From: Nostocoides sp. Soil756
Lineage (GTDB): Bacteria; Actinomycetota; Actinomycetes; Actinomycetales; Dermatophilaceae
Direction: 5' to 3'
Length of the DNA stretch: 64,000 bases
NCBI RefSeq assembly: GCF_001428065.1
Contig: NZ_LMSE01000002.1
Coordinates: forward strand, 1,077,362 to 1,141,361
The first letter of the stretch is position 1. Each line of letters opens with the position of its first letter. The notes beneath the pieces are model-generated. The model made no database searches and had not been told where the DNA came from. It was given only the letters and a program-made list of their open reading frames with translations. Below, one piece after another: positions 24,666-36,361 of the stretch. A program made the translations under genes and the position numbers.

Positions 24666-25466
24666 ATGCTGCCGACGCTGGGGCCCTTCCCCACCCACGA
24701 CCTCTTCGTGGCGCTGGGCGCGCTGGCCGCGGCCGTGGTCTTCGTGGTGGAGGCCCGCCGGCGGGGTCACACCGACGAGCGGCTCTACGCCGTGGTCACC
24801 GGGGCCCTCGTGGGCGGCGCCCTGTTCATGCGGCTCGGGACCTGGCTCCAGCACCTCGACCTGCGCGCCAACGCCTCGCTCGTGGAGCAGTGGGCCTACG
24901 GCAACCGCAGCATCCTGGGCGGCCTGGTCGGGGCCTGGCTCGGGGTCCACGTCGCCAAGCGGGTCAGCGGCTACCGGCTGCGCACCGGCGACCTCTTCGC
25001 GCCGGCGGTCGCCCTCGGGATGGCGGTGGGCCGGGTGGGGTGCCTGCTCACCGAGCGGCCGGGGACGCCCACGACGATGCCGTGGGGGATTCGCCTCGAC
25101 GACGCGGCCGCAGCGCGGCTCGGGGTGGCGCCCGGCGTGGCCCTGCATCCCTCCTTCGCCTACGAGATCGTGTTCCACCTGGTGGTGTTCGGGCTGCTCT
25201 GGGGCTGGCTCCGACACCGCCCGGTCCCGTCGGGTGAGCTCTTCGTGTGGTGGGTCGCGGCCTACGGGGTGTTCCGGTTCGCCGTCGAGCTGGTGCGCGG
25301 CAACGAGGTGGTCTGGCACGGGCTGACCCGCCCGCAGCTGTTCCTCGCCGTCACCGTCCCGCTCGTCCTGCTGCGCATCGCGCTGCGCCGGCGATCCGGG
25401 GCCTACGCCGGGGTGTTCGACCGGAGGCCCGCGGCTGCCGCGGTGGGCGCGGGGGCGGTCTCGTGA
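24666..25466 (+). CDS. Lgt-like (prolipoprotein diacylglyceryl transferase family) membrane protein
   Basis: A 266-residue protein with about seven membrane helices and the overall layout of Lgt, which moves diacylglyceryl from phosphatidylglycerol to lipobox cysteines. Recognisable parts: SILGGLVGAWLG, where E. coli Lgt has HGGLIG around His103; GRVGCLLTERPG, matching the Arg143/Glu151 region; and FRFAVELVRGNE, matching Arg239 and Glu243. The His of HGGLIG is replaced by Leu and the Asn of 'GRxGN' by Cys, so this is probably not the housekeeping enzyme. It overlaps the radical SAM gene by 4 nt. I prefer ATG 24666 to 24654, as CATGCT lies seven bases before it. It may act on another lipid substrate. 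Confidence 0.75.
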   Translation: MLPTLGPFPTHDLFVALGALAAAVVFVVEARRRGHTDERLYAVVTGALVGGALFMRLGTWLQHLDLRANASLVEQWAYGNRSILGGLVGAWLGVHVAKRVSGYRLRTGDLFAPAVALGMAVGRVGCLLTERPGTPTTMPWGIRLDDAAAARLGVAPGVALHPSFAYEIVFHLVVFGLLWGWLRHRPVPSGELFVWWVAAYGVFRFAVELVRGNEVVWHGLTRPQLFLAVTVPLVLLRIALRRRSGAYAGVFDRRPAAAAVGAGAVS

Positions 25467-27055
25467 GTCGGGTGCCCCCGGGGGCGGGGATGCCGCTGCG
25501 GGGCGACCGGATCCACCGGTACGTCAACGCGTTCTGCCCGCTGTGCCACGAGGAGGACCCGGACCGGCCGCTGGCGGAGGTCGCGCGGCTCTCGGGCTGG
25601 CTCGTCGAGCGCGACGGACGCATCTGGCTCGAGCGGGGCTGTGCGCGGCACGGCCTGGTCCGCACGATGTACGACGAGTCACCGGAGATCCTGTCCTACC
25701 TCGAGGAGTGGACGGCCCCGACCAAGGTGCACGTGCCCGACCGGGTGGGCAACTTCGCGCCGGTGCCGGCCGCGTACGCCCACGGACTGCCCGAGATGCA
25801 GACCCAGCACACCTGCATCCTGCTCGAGGACCTGCTCGACCACTGCAACCTCAAGTGCCCCACGTGCTTCGCCGCCTCCGCGCCGGCGCTGGCGTCGGTG
25901 GCGCCGCTGGAGGAGGTGCTGGCGTCGGTCGACACCCGGCTCGAGCGCGAGGGCGGCCGGCTCGACGTGCTGATGCTCAGCGGGGGCGAGCCCACGCTCT
26001 ACCCCTGGCTGGCCGAGCTGCTCGACGCGGTGACCCGCCGCCCGGTCGTGCGGGTCCTGCTGAACACCAACGGGCTGCGGATCGCCGAGGACGACGCGCT
26101 GCTCGACCTGCTGCGCCGGCACCGGGAGCGGGTGGAGGTCTACCTCCAGTACGACGGCGAGTCGGCCCGTGCGTCGACGCACCACCGCGGCGGCGACCTG
26201 CGCCGTGTCAAGGACCGGGCCCTCGAGCGGCTCTCGGCCGCAGGGGTCTTCACGACGCTCACGATGACCGCCACGCTCGGCGTCAACGACCACGAGATCG
26301 GCGCCGTCATCGACCGGGCCATGCGCACGCCGTACGTGGGCGGCGTCAGCATCCAGCCCGTCTTCGGGTCGGGGCGCTCGGCGGGGATCGACCCGATGGA
26401 CCGGCTGACGCACACCGGCGTGCTGGCCCGGCTCGAGGAGCAGACCGGCGGCCGGGTGACCTGGCGCGACCTGACCGCCCTGCCGTGCTCGCACCCGCAC
26501 TGCTGCTCGGTGGGCTACCTGCTGCGCGACGACTCCGACACCTGGGTGTCGCTGGTGTCGGTCATCGGCCACGACCGGCTCAAGCAGTGGCTCGACCTGG
26601 AGCCCGACCTGCTCGCGAACCGGATCGCCGACGACGGCCTGCCCCGCGAGCTGCGCGCGGTCGTGAAGTCCTCGCTGCTGGACCTGCTCTCGGAGCAGTC
26701 CTCGCTCTCGCACCCGAGCATGGCCGACATCTGGCGCGACCTGTGCACCGCGTGCGACCTCGGGCTGGGCACGCTGGCCACACTGGCGTCGTCGCGCCTG
26801 CCCGGCCGCCACGAGAGCCTGCGCCGGCTGCTGGGGGAGCGGGTGCTGCGGGTCACCGTCAAGCCGTTCATGGACATCGACACCATGATCGAGGAGCGCC
26901 TCACCCAGTGCTGCGTGCACGTCGGCACGGTCAACGACGACACCGGCGGCCACCAGTGCGCGCCGTTCTGCGCCGTGCAGGCGTGGGCCCCCCTGTCGCG
27001 TCGCCGGCTCTCGAGCGCCACCGGCACGCGCCTGCTCCCGGTGGTGTCCCGATGA
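25463..27055 (+). CDS. Radical SAM protein resembling tetraether synthase (Tes/MJ0619 family)
   Basis: A 530-residue iron-sulfur protein. The N-terminus has C25-P-L-C28 and C60-A-R-H63-G, matching the rubredoxin-like site (CPxC... CPEHG) of the MJ0619/Tes group. The radical SAM cluster motif is C128-NLK-C132-PT-C135, followed by MLSGGEPTLYPW for SAM binding. The C-terminal half has many extra Cys (342, 347, 348, 429, 431, 483, 484, 499, 503), enough for auxiliary clusters. Archaeal Tes joins two lipid tails by C-C bonds between unactivated carbons. Here the gene overlaps both an Lgt-like gene and a small membrane protein gene, so a lipid substrate is plausible. Tes-like chemistry in this organism is inference; another COG1964 radical SAM reaction is possible. 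Confidence 0.7.
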   Translation: MSRVPPGAGMPLRGDRIHRYVNAFCPLCHEEDPDRPLAEVARLSGWLVERDGRIWLERGCARHGLVRTMYDESPEILSYLEEWTAPTKVHVPDRVGNFAPVPAAYAHGLPEMQTQHTCILLEDLLDHCNLKCPTCFAASAPALASVAPLEEVLASVDTRLEREGGRLDVLMLSGGEPTLYPWLAELLDAVTRRPVVRVLLNTNGLRIAEDDALLDLLRRHRERVEVYLQYDGESARASTHHRGGDLRRVKDRALERLSAAGVFTTLTMTATLGVNDHEIGAVIDRAMRTPYVGGVSIQPVFGSGRSAGIDPMDRLTHTGVLARLEEQTGGRVTWRDLTALPCSHPHCCSVGYLLRDDSDTWVSLVSVIGHDRLKQWLDLEPDLLANRIADDGLPRELRAVVKSSLLDLLSEQSSLSHPSMADIWRDLCTACDLGLGTLATLASSRLPGRHESLRRLLGERVLRVTVKPFMDIDTMIEERLTQCCVHVGTVNDDTGGHQCAPFCAVQAWAPLSRRRLSSATGTRLLPVVSR

Positions 27056-27396
27056 CCGAGCGGCCCGCGGCCGACCCGCGCCAGGTGCCTCCGCCGCACC
27101 ACGGCGTGCCGTCCACCGAGCGGGCCGCGCGGTCCGGGGAGGACCCGCTGCGGCTGTGCGTGATGGCCACGGTCGCCCTCCTGGGCTGGCTGCTCGGGCC
27201 GGTCGCCGTGCTGGTCTTCGCGGGGGTCGGGGCGGCCGGCTACGTGTCCGCGCGCCGGGCCGGTCTGCTGCGGTCGCGGTGCAAGCTGGGCGACACCCGG
27301 CTGGTCATCGCCTACCTGGTGCTCCTCGCCGCCGTCGCGGCCGTGTTCGCCGTCCGCGCCCTGGCGGCCCTCGTCACCGGCGGTGCCCATGCCTGA
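27052..27396 (+). CDS. Small membrane protein of the radical SAM cassette
   Basis: A 114-residue protein of unrecognised family. A Pro-rich, hydrophilic N-terminal 35 residues is followed by three probable helices: VMATVALLGWLLGPVAVLVF, its continuation to about residue 65, and TRLVIAYLVLLAAVAAVFAV. A conserved-looking, positively charged loop lies between (RRAGLLRSRCKLGDTRL). ATG overlaps the radical SAM stop by 4 nt, so it is coupled to it. It could recruit the enzyme or its substrate to the membrane; that is inferred from context only. Confidence 0.65.
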   Translation: MTERPAADPRQVPPPHHGVPSTERAARSGEDPLRLCVMATVALLGWLLGPVAVLVFAGVGAAGYVSARRAGLLRSRCKLGDTRLVIAYLVLLAAVAAVFAVRALAALVTGGAHA

Positions 27397-27429
27397 GCCC
27401 GCACCGCGCCCCGTCGAGCAGGAGGTCCC

Positions 27430-27828
27430 ATGAGCCAGCCGCCACCGCCGGGATGGACCCGGCCGCCGGACCCGGGGGCCGACGGCCCGCCGCCGCCCGG
27501 CTCCGTCGTCCCCACGACCGCGGCGACCCCGTCGTCCCTGTCGCGCAAGGCCCGGTTCTGGATCGGGTTCGCCGTGGGCGTGCCCGCAGTCCCGGCGCTC
27601 CTGGTCGGCCTGCTGGTCGGGGTCTCCGCCCTGTCGGGCAGCGGCTCCGGCTCGACCTCCACCGTGGTGTCGGTCGCGGCCGGGGTGCTGGTGGTCGCGC
27701 TCGTCGTCGCCGGCCTCGTCGTGCGAGCCACCCGCTGGCTGACCCTCGGCGCCCTCGCCGGGGGCGCGCTCGTGGTCATCGTGCTGGGCGGGGCCTGCGT
27801 CGCCATCCTCCAGGGTCTGAACGCCTGA
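27430..27828 (+). CDS. Small membrane protein, unknown function
   Basis: A 132-residue protein with a Pro/Gly-rich head (SQPPPPGWTRPPDPGADGPP) and three hydrophobic stretches (WIGFAVGVPAVPALLVGLLV, VVSVAAGVLVVALVVAGLVV, TLGALAGGALVVIVLGGACV). No family recognised. It has a strong AGGAGG site 5 nt before the ATG. It lies 33 bp after the previous gene, same strand, so probably belongs to the same transcript, but the head-plus-helices form is common in actinobacteria and a functional tie is uncertain. Confidence 0.6.
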   Translation: MSQPPPPGWTRPPDPGADGPPPPGSVVPTTAATPSSLSRKARFWIGFAVGVPAVPALLVGLLVGVSALSGSGSGSTSTVVSVAAGVLVVALVVAGLVVRATRWLTLGALAGGALVVIVLGGACVAILQGLNA

Positions 27829-27859
27829 GCGGCCACCGTCCGGAGCGAGCCCCTCGGGT

Positions 27860-28726
27860 CTACGGAGCGCCCGCGGGGCCGGCCTCGTCGGTGCCGCGGC
27901 GGCGCAGGTAGCGCTCGAACTCCTTGGCGATGGCGTCGCCGCTCGCCTCGGGCAGCTCGGCGGTGTCCTGGGCCTCCTCGAGGCTCTCGACGTACTCGGC
28001 GACCTCGGCGTCGGAGGCCGCGAGCTCGTTGATGCCGCGCTCCCACGCCCGCGCGTCCTCGTCGAGGTCGCCGTGCTCGATGGGCCCGTCGAGCAGCTCC
28101 TCGAGGCGGCCGACCAGGGCGGCAGTGGCCTTGGGCGAGGGGGAGTGGCCCGCGTAGTGCGGCACCGCCGCCCAGCACGAGATCGAGGGGATGCCGACCT
28201 GGGTGGCGGCGTCGGACAGCACGCCGACGATGCCGGTGGGCCCCTCATAGGTGCTCATCTCGAGACCGTGCCGGTGGCGGGTGTCCTCGCTGTCGGAGGT
28301 GGCGGTGACCGGGATGGGCCGCGAGTGGGCGACGTCGGCCATGAGCGAGCCCAGCGTGACGACGGTGGAGACCTCGACCGCCTCCGCGAGCTCCATCAGC
28401 TCGATGGCGAAGGCGCGCCAGCGGAACGACGGCTCGACGCCCTGCACCAGGACGACGTCGCGACCCAGCGAGGTGTCGCGCGCGACCAGGACCCGGGTGG
28501 TGCGCCAGCTGATCCGGCGCTTGCCGCCCTCGGTGACCACGCGCGGGCGGTTGACCTGGAAGTCGTAGTAGTCCTCGGGGTCGAGCGCGGCGACGACCTC
28601 GGCCCCCCAGATCTCGGCCAGGTGCTCGATCACGGCGCTGGCGGCCTCGCCGGCGTCGTTCCAGCCCTCGAAGGCAGCGATCATCACCGGGTCGCGCAGC
28701 GCGCCGATGTCCTCGAGCTCGATCAC
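27860..28726 (-). CDS. PAC2 family protein (proteasome assembly chaperone-like)
   Basis: A 288-residue protein of the PAC2/COG2047 family, related in fold to eukaryotic proteasome assembly chaperone 2. N-terminal MIELEDIGALRDPVMIAAFE and GWNDAGEAASAVIEHL are typical of actinobacterial members, which sit near mshC and metH (M. tuberculosis Rv2125). The biochemical role in bacteria is unknown. The GTG start follows a strong GGAGGAGG site, and a TAGGGT hexamer (28758-28763, minus strand) gives a leader of about 30 nt, unlike the leaderless neighbours. The C-terminus is acidic then Gly/Pro-rich. Confidence 0.88.
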   Translation of the reverse strand: MIELEDIGALRDPVMIAAFEGWNDAGEAASAVIEHLAEIWGAEVVAALDPEDYYDFQVNRPRVVTEGGKRRISWRTTRVLVARDTSLGRDVVLVQGVEPSFRWRAFAIELMELAEAVEVSTVVTLGSLMADVAHSRPIPVTATSDSEDTRHRHGLEMSTYEGPTGIVGVLSDAATQVGIPSISCWAAVPHYAGHSPSPKATAALVGRLEELLDGPIEHGDLDEDARAWERGINELAASDAEVAEYVESLEEAQDTAELPEASGDAIAKEFERYLRRRGTDEAGPAGAP

Positions 28727-28757
28727 GCTCGTCCTCCTCCGCCGGGGTCAGAACACC

Positions 28758-28777
28758 ACCCTACGGGTCGTTAGGCT
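28758..28777. promoter_or_regulatory. Back-to-back -10 elements between PAC2 and HAD genes
   Basis: On the minus strand TAGGGT (28758-28763) serves the PAC2 gene; on the plus strand TAGGCT (28772-28777) serves the HAD gene with an 8-base gap to its ATG. The two hexamers are 8 bp apart, so the two polymerases must compete for overlapping DNA. Confidence 0.5.
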
Positions 28778-28785
28778 GGTGTCCC

Positions 28786-29451
28786 ATGAGCCTCCCCGCC
28801 GCTGTCCTCTGGGACATGGACGGCACCCTCGTCGACACCGAGCCCTACTGGATCGCCGCCGAGCACCAGATCGTCGAGGAGCACGGGGGCACCTGGTCCG
28901 ACGAGTTCGCGCACGAGCTGGTGGGCAACGACCTGATGGTCTCGGCCCGCTTCATCCAGGCGCACTCGCCGGTCGCGTGGGAGCCCGAGCGCATCGTCGA
29001 GGAGCTGCTCGAGCGCGTCATCGCCCAGGTGCGTACGCACGTGCCGTGGCGCCCCGGCGCGCGCGAGCTGCTGGCCGCCCTCGCGGCCGAGGGCGTGCCG
29101 AGTGCCCTGGTGACGATGTCGTGGCGCTCCTTGGCCGACGCCGTGGTCTCGGCGCTGCCCGAGGGCACCTTCACCGTGGTGGTCACCGGCGACGAGGTCG
29201 AGCACGGCAAGCCCCATCCGGAGCCCTACGCCACCGCCGCCCGCCTGCTCGGCGTCGACGCCCGGCACTGCGTCGCCATCGAGGACAGCCCCACGGGGGT
29301 GCGCTCGGCAGTGGCCGCGGGAGTGCCGACCTTGGCGGTGCCGCACGTGGTAGCGGTGCCGGAGACGGCCGGGGCGGTGCAGGCCGACGGGCTGGTCGGC
29401 GTCACGCCGCAGCGGCTGGGCGAGCTGGCCGCGTCACTCGTCGCTGGGTGA
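28786..29451 (+). CDS. HAD-superfamily hydrolase (beta-phosphoglucomutase-like)
   Basis: A 221-residue phosphatase or phosphomutase. Motif I is WDMDGTLVDTEPYW, motif II is the Thr in LVTMSW, and motif IV is VAIEDSPTGVRSA. The cap domain lies between. The GDEVEHGKPHPEPYATAA segment supplies the motif III Lys. The substrate is unknown; such enzymes act on sugar phosphates. The last 18 nt overlap the convergent nuclease gene. Confidence 0.9.
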   Translation: MSLPAAVLWDMDGTLVDTEPYWIAAEHQIVEEHGGTWSDEFAHELVGNDLMVSARFIQAHSPVAWEPERIVEELLERVIAQVRTHVPWRPGARELLAALAAEGVPSALVTMSWRSLADAVVSALPEGTFTVVVTGDEVEHGKPHPEPYATAARLLGVDARHCVAIEDSPTGVRSAVAAGVPTLAVPHVVAVPETAGAVQADGLVGVTPQRLGELAASLVAG

Positions 29452-30279
29452 GGCCGCGCCCGAGCGGGCGGGGTCGAGGGCGATGAGGCCCGCACCCTCG
29501 GGCAGCGGGGGCGGCGTGCCGCCGAACTCGGGGCAGAACTGCTGGAAGTCGCACCACCCGCACAGCCTGGAGGTGCGCGGGCGCCAGTCGCCGGTCTGCG
29601 CGGCCCGGACCACGGCGTCCCAGATGGCGCGCACGTTGCGCTCGACGGCCAGCAGGTCGCGCTCGTCGGGGACGTAGCGCACGACCTCGCCGTTGCCGAG
29701 GTAGACCAGCTGCAGCATCCGCGGCACCTCGCCGCGGGTGCGCCACAGCACCAGCGCGTAGAACTTCATCTGGAAGAGGGCCTTGGCCTCGAACAGCTCG
29801 CTGGGGGAGCGGCCGGTCTTGTAGTCGACCACCCGCATCGCGCCGTCGGGGGCGACGTCGAGGCGGTCGACGTAGCCGCGCAGGGTGAGCCCGTCGATCT
29901 CGGTCTCGACGTACAGCTCGCGGGCCTCGGGCTCGAGGCACGTGGGGTCCTCGAGGTCGAACCACTGCTCGACCAGGGTGCGGGCGCCGGCGAACCACGA
30001 CTCCTCGGTGAGCTGCTCGTCGTCGTCGATCATGGTGGCGAGCTCGGGGCGCTCGTCGACCAGCGCCCGCCAGCGCGGCTCGAGCAGGGCCATGGCCGCC
30101 TCGGGCGTGCGTTCGGTCGCCGGCAGCTCGAAGAGGTGCTCGAGCACGGCGTGCACCAGGGTGCCGCGGGCGGCGGCCGGCGACGGGGGACCCTCGAGCT
30201 TGTCGATCGTCCGGAAGCGGAACAGCAGCGGGCACTGCTTGAAGTCCGCGGCGCGGCTCGGGGACAGGGCGGGGGTCAT
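29434..30279 (-). CDS. RecB-like PD-(D/E)XK exonuclease with Fe-S cysteines
   Basis: A 281-residue nuclease of the PDDEXK_1 (RecB/Cas4-like) family. Catalytic residues lie in GYVDRLD (Asp138) and VVDYKTGRSP (Asp152, Lys154). Four cysteines at 16, 240, 243 and 249 (Cys16 in KQCPLLFRF; C240-GW-C243-DFQQF-C249) match the 4Fe-4S arrangement of Cas4/AddB nucleases. In M. tuberculosis the homologue (Rv2119) also lies near trmI. I chose ATG 30279 because TACGGT lies seven bases upstream on the minus strand; the longer GTG start overlaps that hexamer. No Cas genes are present, so a DNA repair role is likelier. Confidence 0.88.
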   Translation of the reverse strand: MTPALSPSRAADFKQCPLLFRFRTIDKLEGPPSPAAARGTLVHAVLEHLFELPATERTPEAAMALLEPRWRALVDERPELATMIDDDEQLTEESWFAGARTLVEQWFDLEDPTCLEPEARELYVETEIDGLTLRGYVDRLDVAPDGAMRVVDYKTGRSPSELFEAKALFQMKFYALVLWRTRGEVPRMLQLVYLGNGEVVRYVPDERDLLAVERNVRAIWDAVVRAAQTGDWRPRTSRLCGWCDFQQFCPEFGGTPPPLPEGAGLIALDPARSGAASPSDE

Positions 30280-30351
30280 GGCAGCCACCGTAGGCGGGCA
30301 TGCCGACAGTCCCGCGCCGCCATGCCGCCGAGCGCCCCTCCGCCCCGGCGC

Positions 30352-34149
<3,798 letters not shown>

Positions 34150-34226
34150 GAAGGTGCTCGGGTCCTCTCGGGGACGGTCGTGGGGCAGCCCTCAGTATGC
34201 CGTGGGCGCTCGCGTAGGGTCCTCGC

Positions 34227-35345
34227 ATGTCCACCTCGCCACCCGCCCCCAGGGGTGCGCTGCGGATCGGCTCGGTGGCCGGCGTCCCGATCTACCTCGA
34301 CCGCACCTGGCTGATCCTGGCGGCGTTCATCGCCGTCACGGGCTACCAGTCGGCGAGCGGCTCGCTCTCGGCCGACGCGTACGGTCGCGGGTTCGAGGTC
34401 GCCTACGCGCTCTGGCTGGTCGTGGCCATCTTCGTGGCGGTGGTGGGGCACGAGGTGGGGCACGCGGTCGTGGCGCGGATCGCCGGCTTCCGCGTGCACC
34501 GCATCGTCGCCACCGTCTGGGGCGGGCACACCGCGTACGACGGGTCCACCGCCACGCCGGGCCGCACCGCGGTCGTCGCGCTGAGCGGCCCCGCCGTCAA
34601 CGGCGCCCTCGCGGCCCTCGGGGCCGTGGCGTCGGCGACCCTCCCCGGTGTCCCCGGCACCTTCGCCTACTCCTTCGCGTTCCTCAACGCCCTGCTGGCG
34701 CTGTTCAACCTGCTGCCCGGCCTGCCGCTCGACGGCGGCGCGGCGGTGCAGGCGCTGGTGTGGGCCGTCACCCGGCGCCGCGACCTGGGGCTGCTCGTGG
34801 CGGGCTGGCTCGGCCGGGTCGTCGCCGTCGGCATCGTGCTCTGGTTCCTCGTCCGGCCGTTCACCCAGGGCGAGCGGCCCGACCTGCTCGACCTGGTGAT
34901 CGCGCTGGTCATGGCCTGGGTGCTGTGGAGCGGCGCGTCGGCCGCGGTCCGCCGCGCGCCGGTCGAGCGGATCGTCGACCAGGTGCGGGTCGGCGAGGTG
35001 GCCCAGCCCGCGGTGGTCCTGCCGCGCGACACACCCGTGTCGGTGGCCCGCGACCACCTCGACCTGGTCGTGTGCCTCGACGAGCACCAGCGGCCCACCC
35101 TGGTCCTGATGCACTCGGCCGCCGCCGACGCGGCCCCCACGACCCCGGTCGGCGCCGTGGTCGCGCGGATCCCCGACGGCAACGTCGTCGAGGCCGGGCC
35201 CGACGACGGCCTCGGCCCGGTGCTGCTCGCCATGGGCTCCGGAGGCATCCCCGTGGTCGTGCTCACCCGCGGCGGCCAGGTCTGGGGGATCGCGTCGGCC
35301 GCCACCGTCGACGCTGCCGCCCAGCGTGTCCGGGCGCGGTCCTAG
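34227..35345 (+). CDS. Site-2 (M50) intramembrane metalloprotease
   Basis: A 372-residue membrane zinc protease of the SpoIVFB-like M50 group. The zinc motif HEVGH is at residues 75-79 in a membrane helix, and the second motif NLLPGLPLDGGAAVQALVW carries the Asp ligand. About six helices are followed by a cytoplasmic region that resembles paired CBS-like segments (VGEVAQPAVVLPRDTPVSVA; GQVWGIASAATV). Such proteases cut membrane-bound regulators such as anti-sigma factors. The ATG is six bases after TAGGGT (34215-34220). The TAG stop is part of the next promoter. Confidence 0.9.
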   Translation: MSTSPPAPRGALRIGSVAGVPIYLDRTWLILAAFIAVTGYQSASGSLSADAYGRGFEVAYALWLVVAIFVAVVGHEVGHAVVARIAGFRVHRIVATVWGGHTAYDGSTATPGRTAVVALSGPAVNGALAALGAVASATLPGVPGTFAYSFAFLNALLALFNLLPGLPLDGGAAVQALVWAVTRRRDLGLLVAGWLGRVVAVGIVLWFLVRPFTQGERPDLLDLVIALVMAWVLWSGASAAVRRAPVERIVDQVRVGEVAQPAVVLPRDTPVSVARDHLDLVVCLDEHQRPTLVLMHSAAADAAPTTPVGAVVARIPDGNVVEAGPDDGLGPVLLAMGSGGIPVVVLTRGGQVWGIASAATVDAAAQRVRARS

Positions 35346-35348
35346 ACT
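35343..35348 (+). promoter_or_regulatory. -10 element TAGACT embedded in the protease stop codon
   Basis: TAGACT starts with the TAG stop of the M50 protease gene and lies seven bases before the trmI ATG, giving trmI its own probable leaderless promoter. Confidence 0.6.
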
Positions 35349-35355
35349 CCCCGCC

Positions 35356-36339
35356 ATGACCGCCACCGGAGCCGAACGCCGGCGCGGGCCCTTCGCCGAG
35401 GGCGACCGCGTCCAGCTCACCGACCCCAAGGGGCGCCTGCACACCATCACCCTCGGCGCCGGGAAGCAGTTCCACACCCACCGCGGGCACCTGGCGCACG
35501 ACGACCTCATCGGCGCGCCCGACGGGTCCACCCTCACCAACACCGCCGGCGTCCAGTACCTGGCGCTGCGCCCGCTGCTGTCGGACTGGGTGATGTCGAT
35601 GCCGCGCGGTGCCGCGGTGGTCTACCCCAAGGACGCCGGCCAGATCGTGATGATGGCCGACGTCTTCCCCGGCGCCCGGGTCGTCGAGGCGGGCGTGGGG
35701 TCGGGCGCGCTGTCCATGTCGCTGCTGCGCGCGGTGGGCGACGACGGCCACGTGCACTCCTTCGAGCGGCGCGAGGACTTCGCCGACATCGCCCGGGCCA
35801 ACGCCCGCGAGTTCTTCGGCGGCGACCACCCGGCGTGGACCGTCAGCGTCGGTGACCTGGTCGAGAGCCTGCCCGGGGCGGTCGAGCCCGGCTCGGTCGA
35901 CCGCGTCGTGCTCGACATGCTGGCGCCCTGGGAGTGCCTCGACGTCGTCGCGGACGCGCTCGCGCCCGGCGGCGTCCTCATCTGCTACGTCGCCACCGCC
36001 ACCCAGCTGTCGAAGGTCGCCGAGGCCATGCGTGACCACGGGACCTTCACCGAGCCGCAGGCCTGGGAGTCGCTCGTGCGCGGCTGGCACCTCGAAGGTC
36101 TGGCCGTGCGGCCCCAGCACCGGATGCATGGTCACACCGGCTTCCTCATCACCACCCGCCGCCTGGCGCCGGGGGTCACCCCGCCCCTGCGCAAGCGTCG
36201 CCCGGGGGGCGGGTACGTCGTGGGGGAGGAGGCCGACGAGGCCGACTGGACCCCCGAGAGCATCGGCGAGCGGGTGCCGTCGGACAAGCGGGTGCGCAAG
36301 GTGCGTCGTTCGGTCACCGGGACGTCCGCCCCATCGTGA
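35356..36339 (+). CDS. trmI: TrmI: tRNA (adenine-58-N1)-methyltransferase
   Basis: A 327-residue class I SAM methyltransferase that makes m1A58 in the T-loop of tRNA; the homologue is M. tuberculosis Rv2118c, also adjacent to mpa. The N-terminal beta domain ([20 protein letters not shown]) precedes the SAM site [18 protein letters not shown] and the catalytic region [12 protein letters not shown] basic C-terminal tail ([18 protein letters not shown]) probably binds tRNA. I chose ATG 35356 on the -10 spacing; the in-frame GTG at 35326 would overlap the protease gene. Confidence 0.93.
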   Translation: MTATGAERRRGPFAEGDRVQLTDPKGRLHTITLGAGKQFHTHRGHLAHDDLIGAPDGSTLTNTAGVQYLALRPLLSDWVMSMPRGAAVVYPKDAGQIVMMADVFPGARVVEAGVGSGALSMSLLRAVGDDGHVHSFERREDFADIARANAREFFGGDHPAWTVSVGDLVESLPGAVEPGSVDRVVLDMLAPWECLDVVADALAPGGVLICYVATATQLSKVAEAMRDHGTFTEPQAWESLVRGWHLEGLAVRPQHRMHGHTGFLITTRRLAPGVTPPLRKRRPGGGYVVGEEADEADWTPESIGERVPSDKRVRKVRRSVTGTSAPS

Positions 36340-36361
36340 AGTCCGCGGGTTATCGTCGAGC

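Noticed and set aside
34150..34226. Cobalamin or SAM riboswitch upstream of metH
   Set aside because: The gap is only 77 bp and shared with a divergent promoter; no box sequences or multi-stem fold could be seen.
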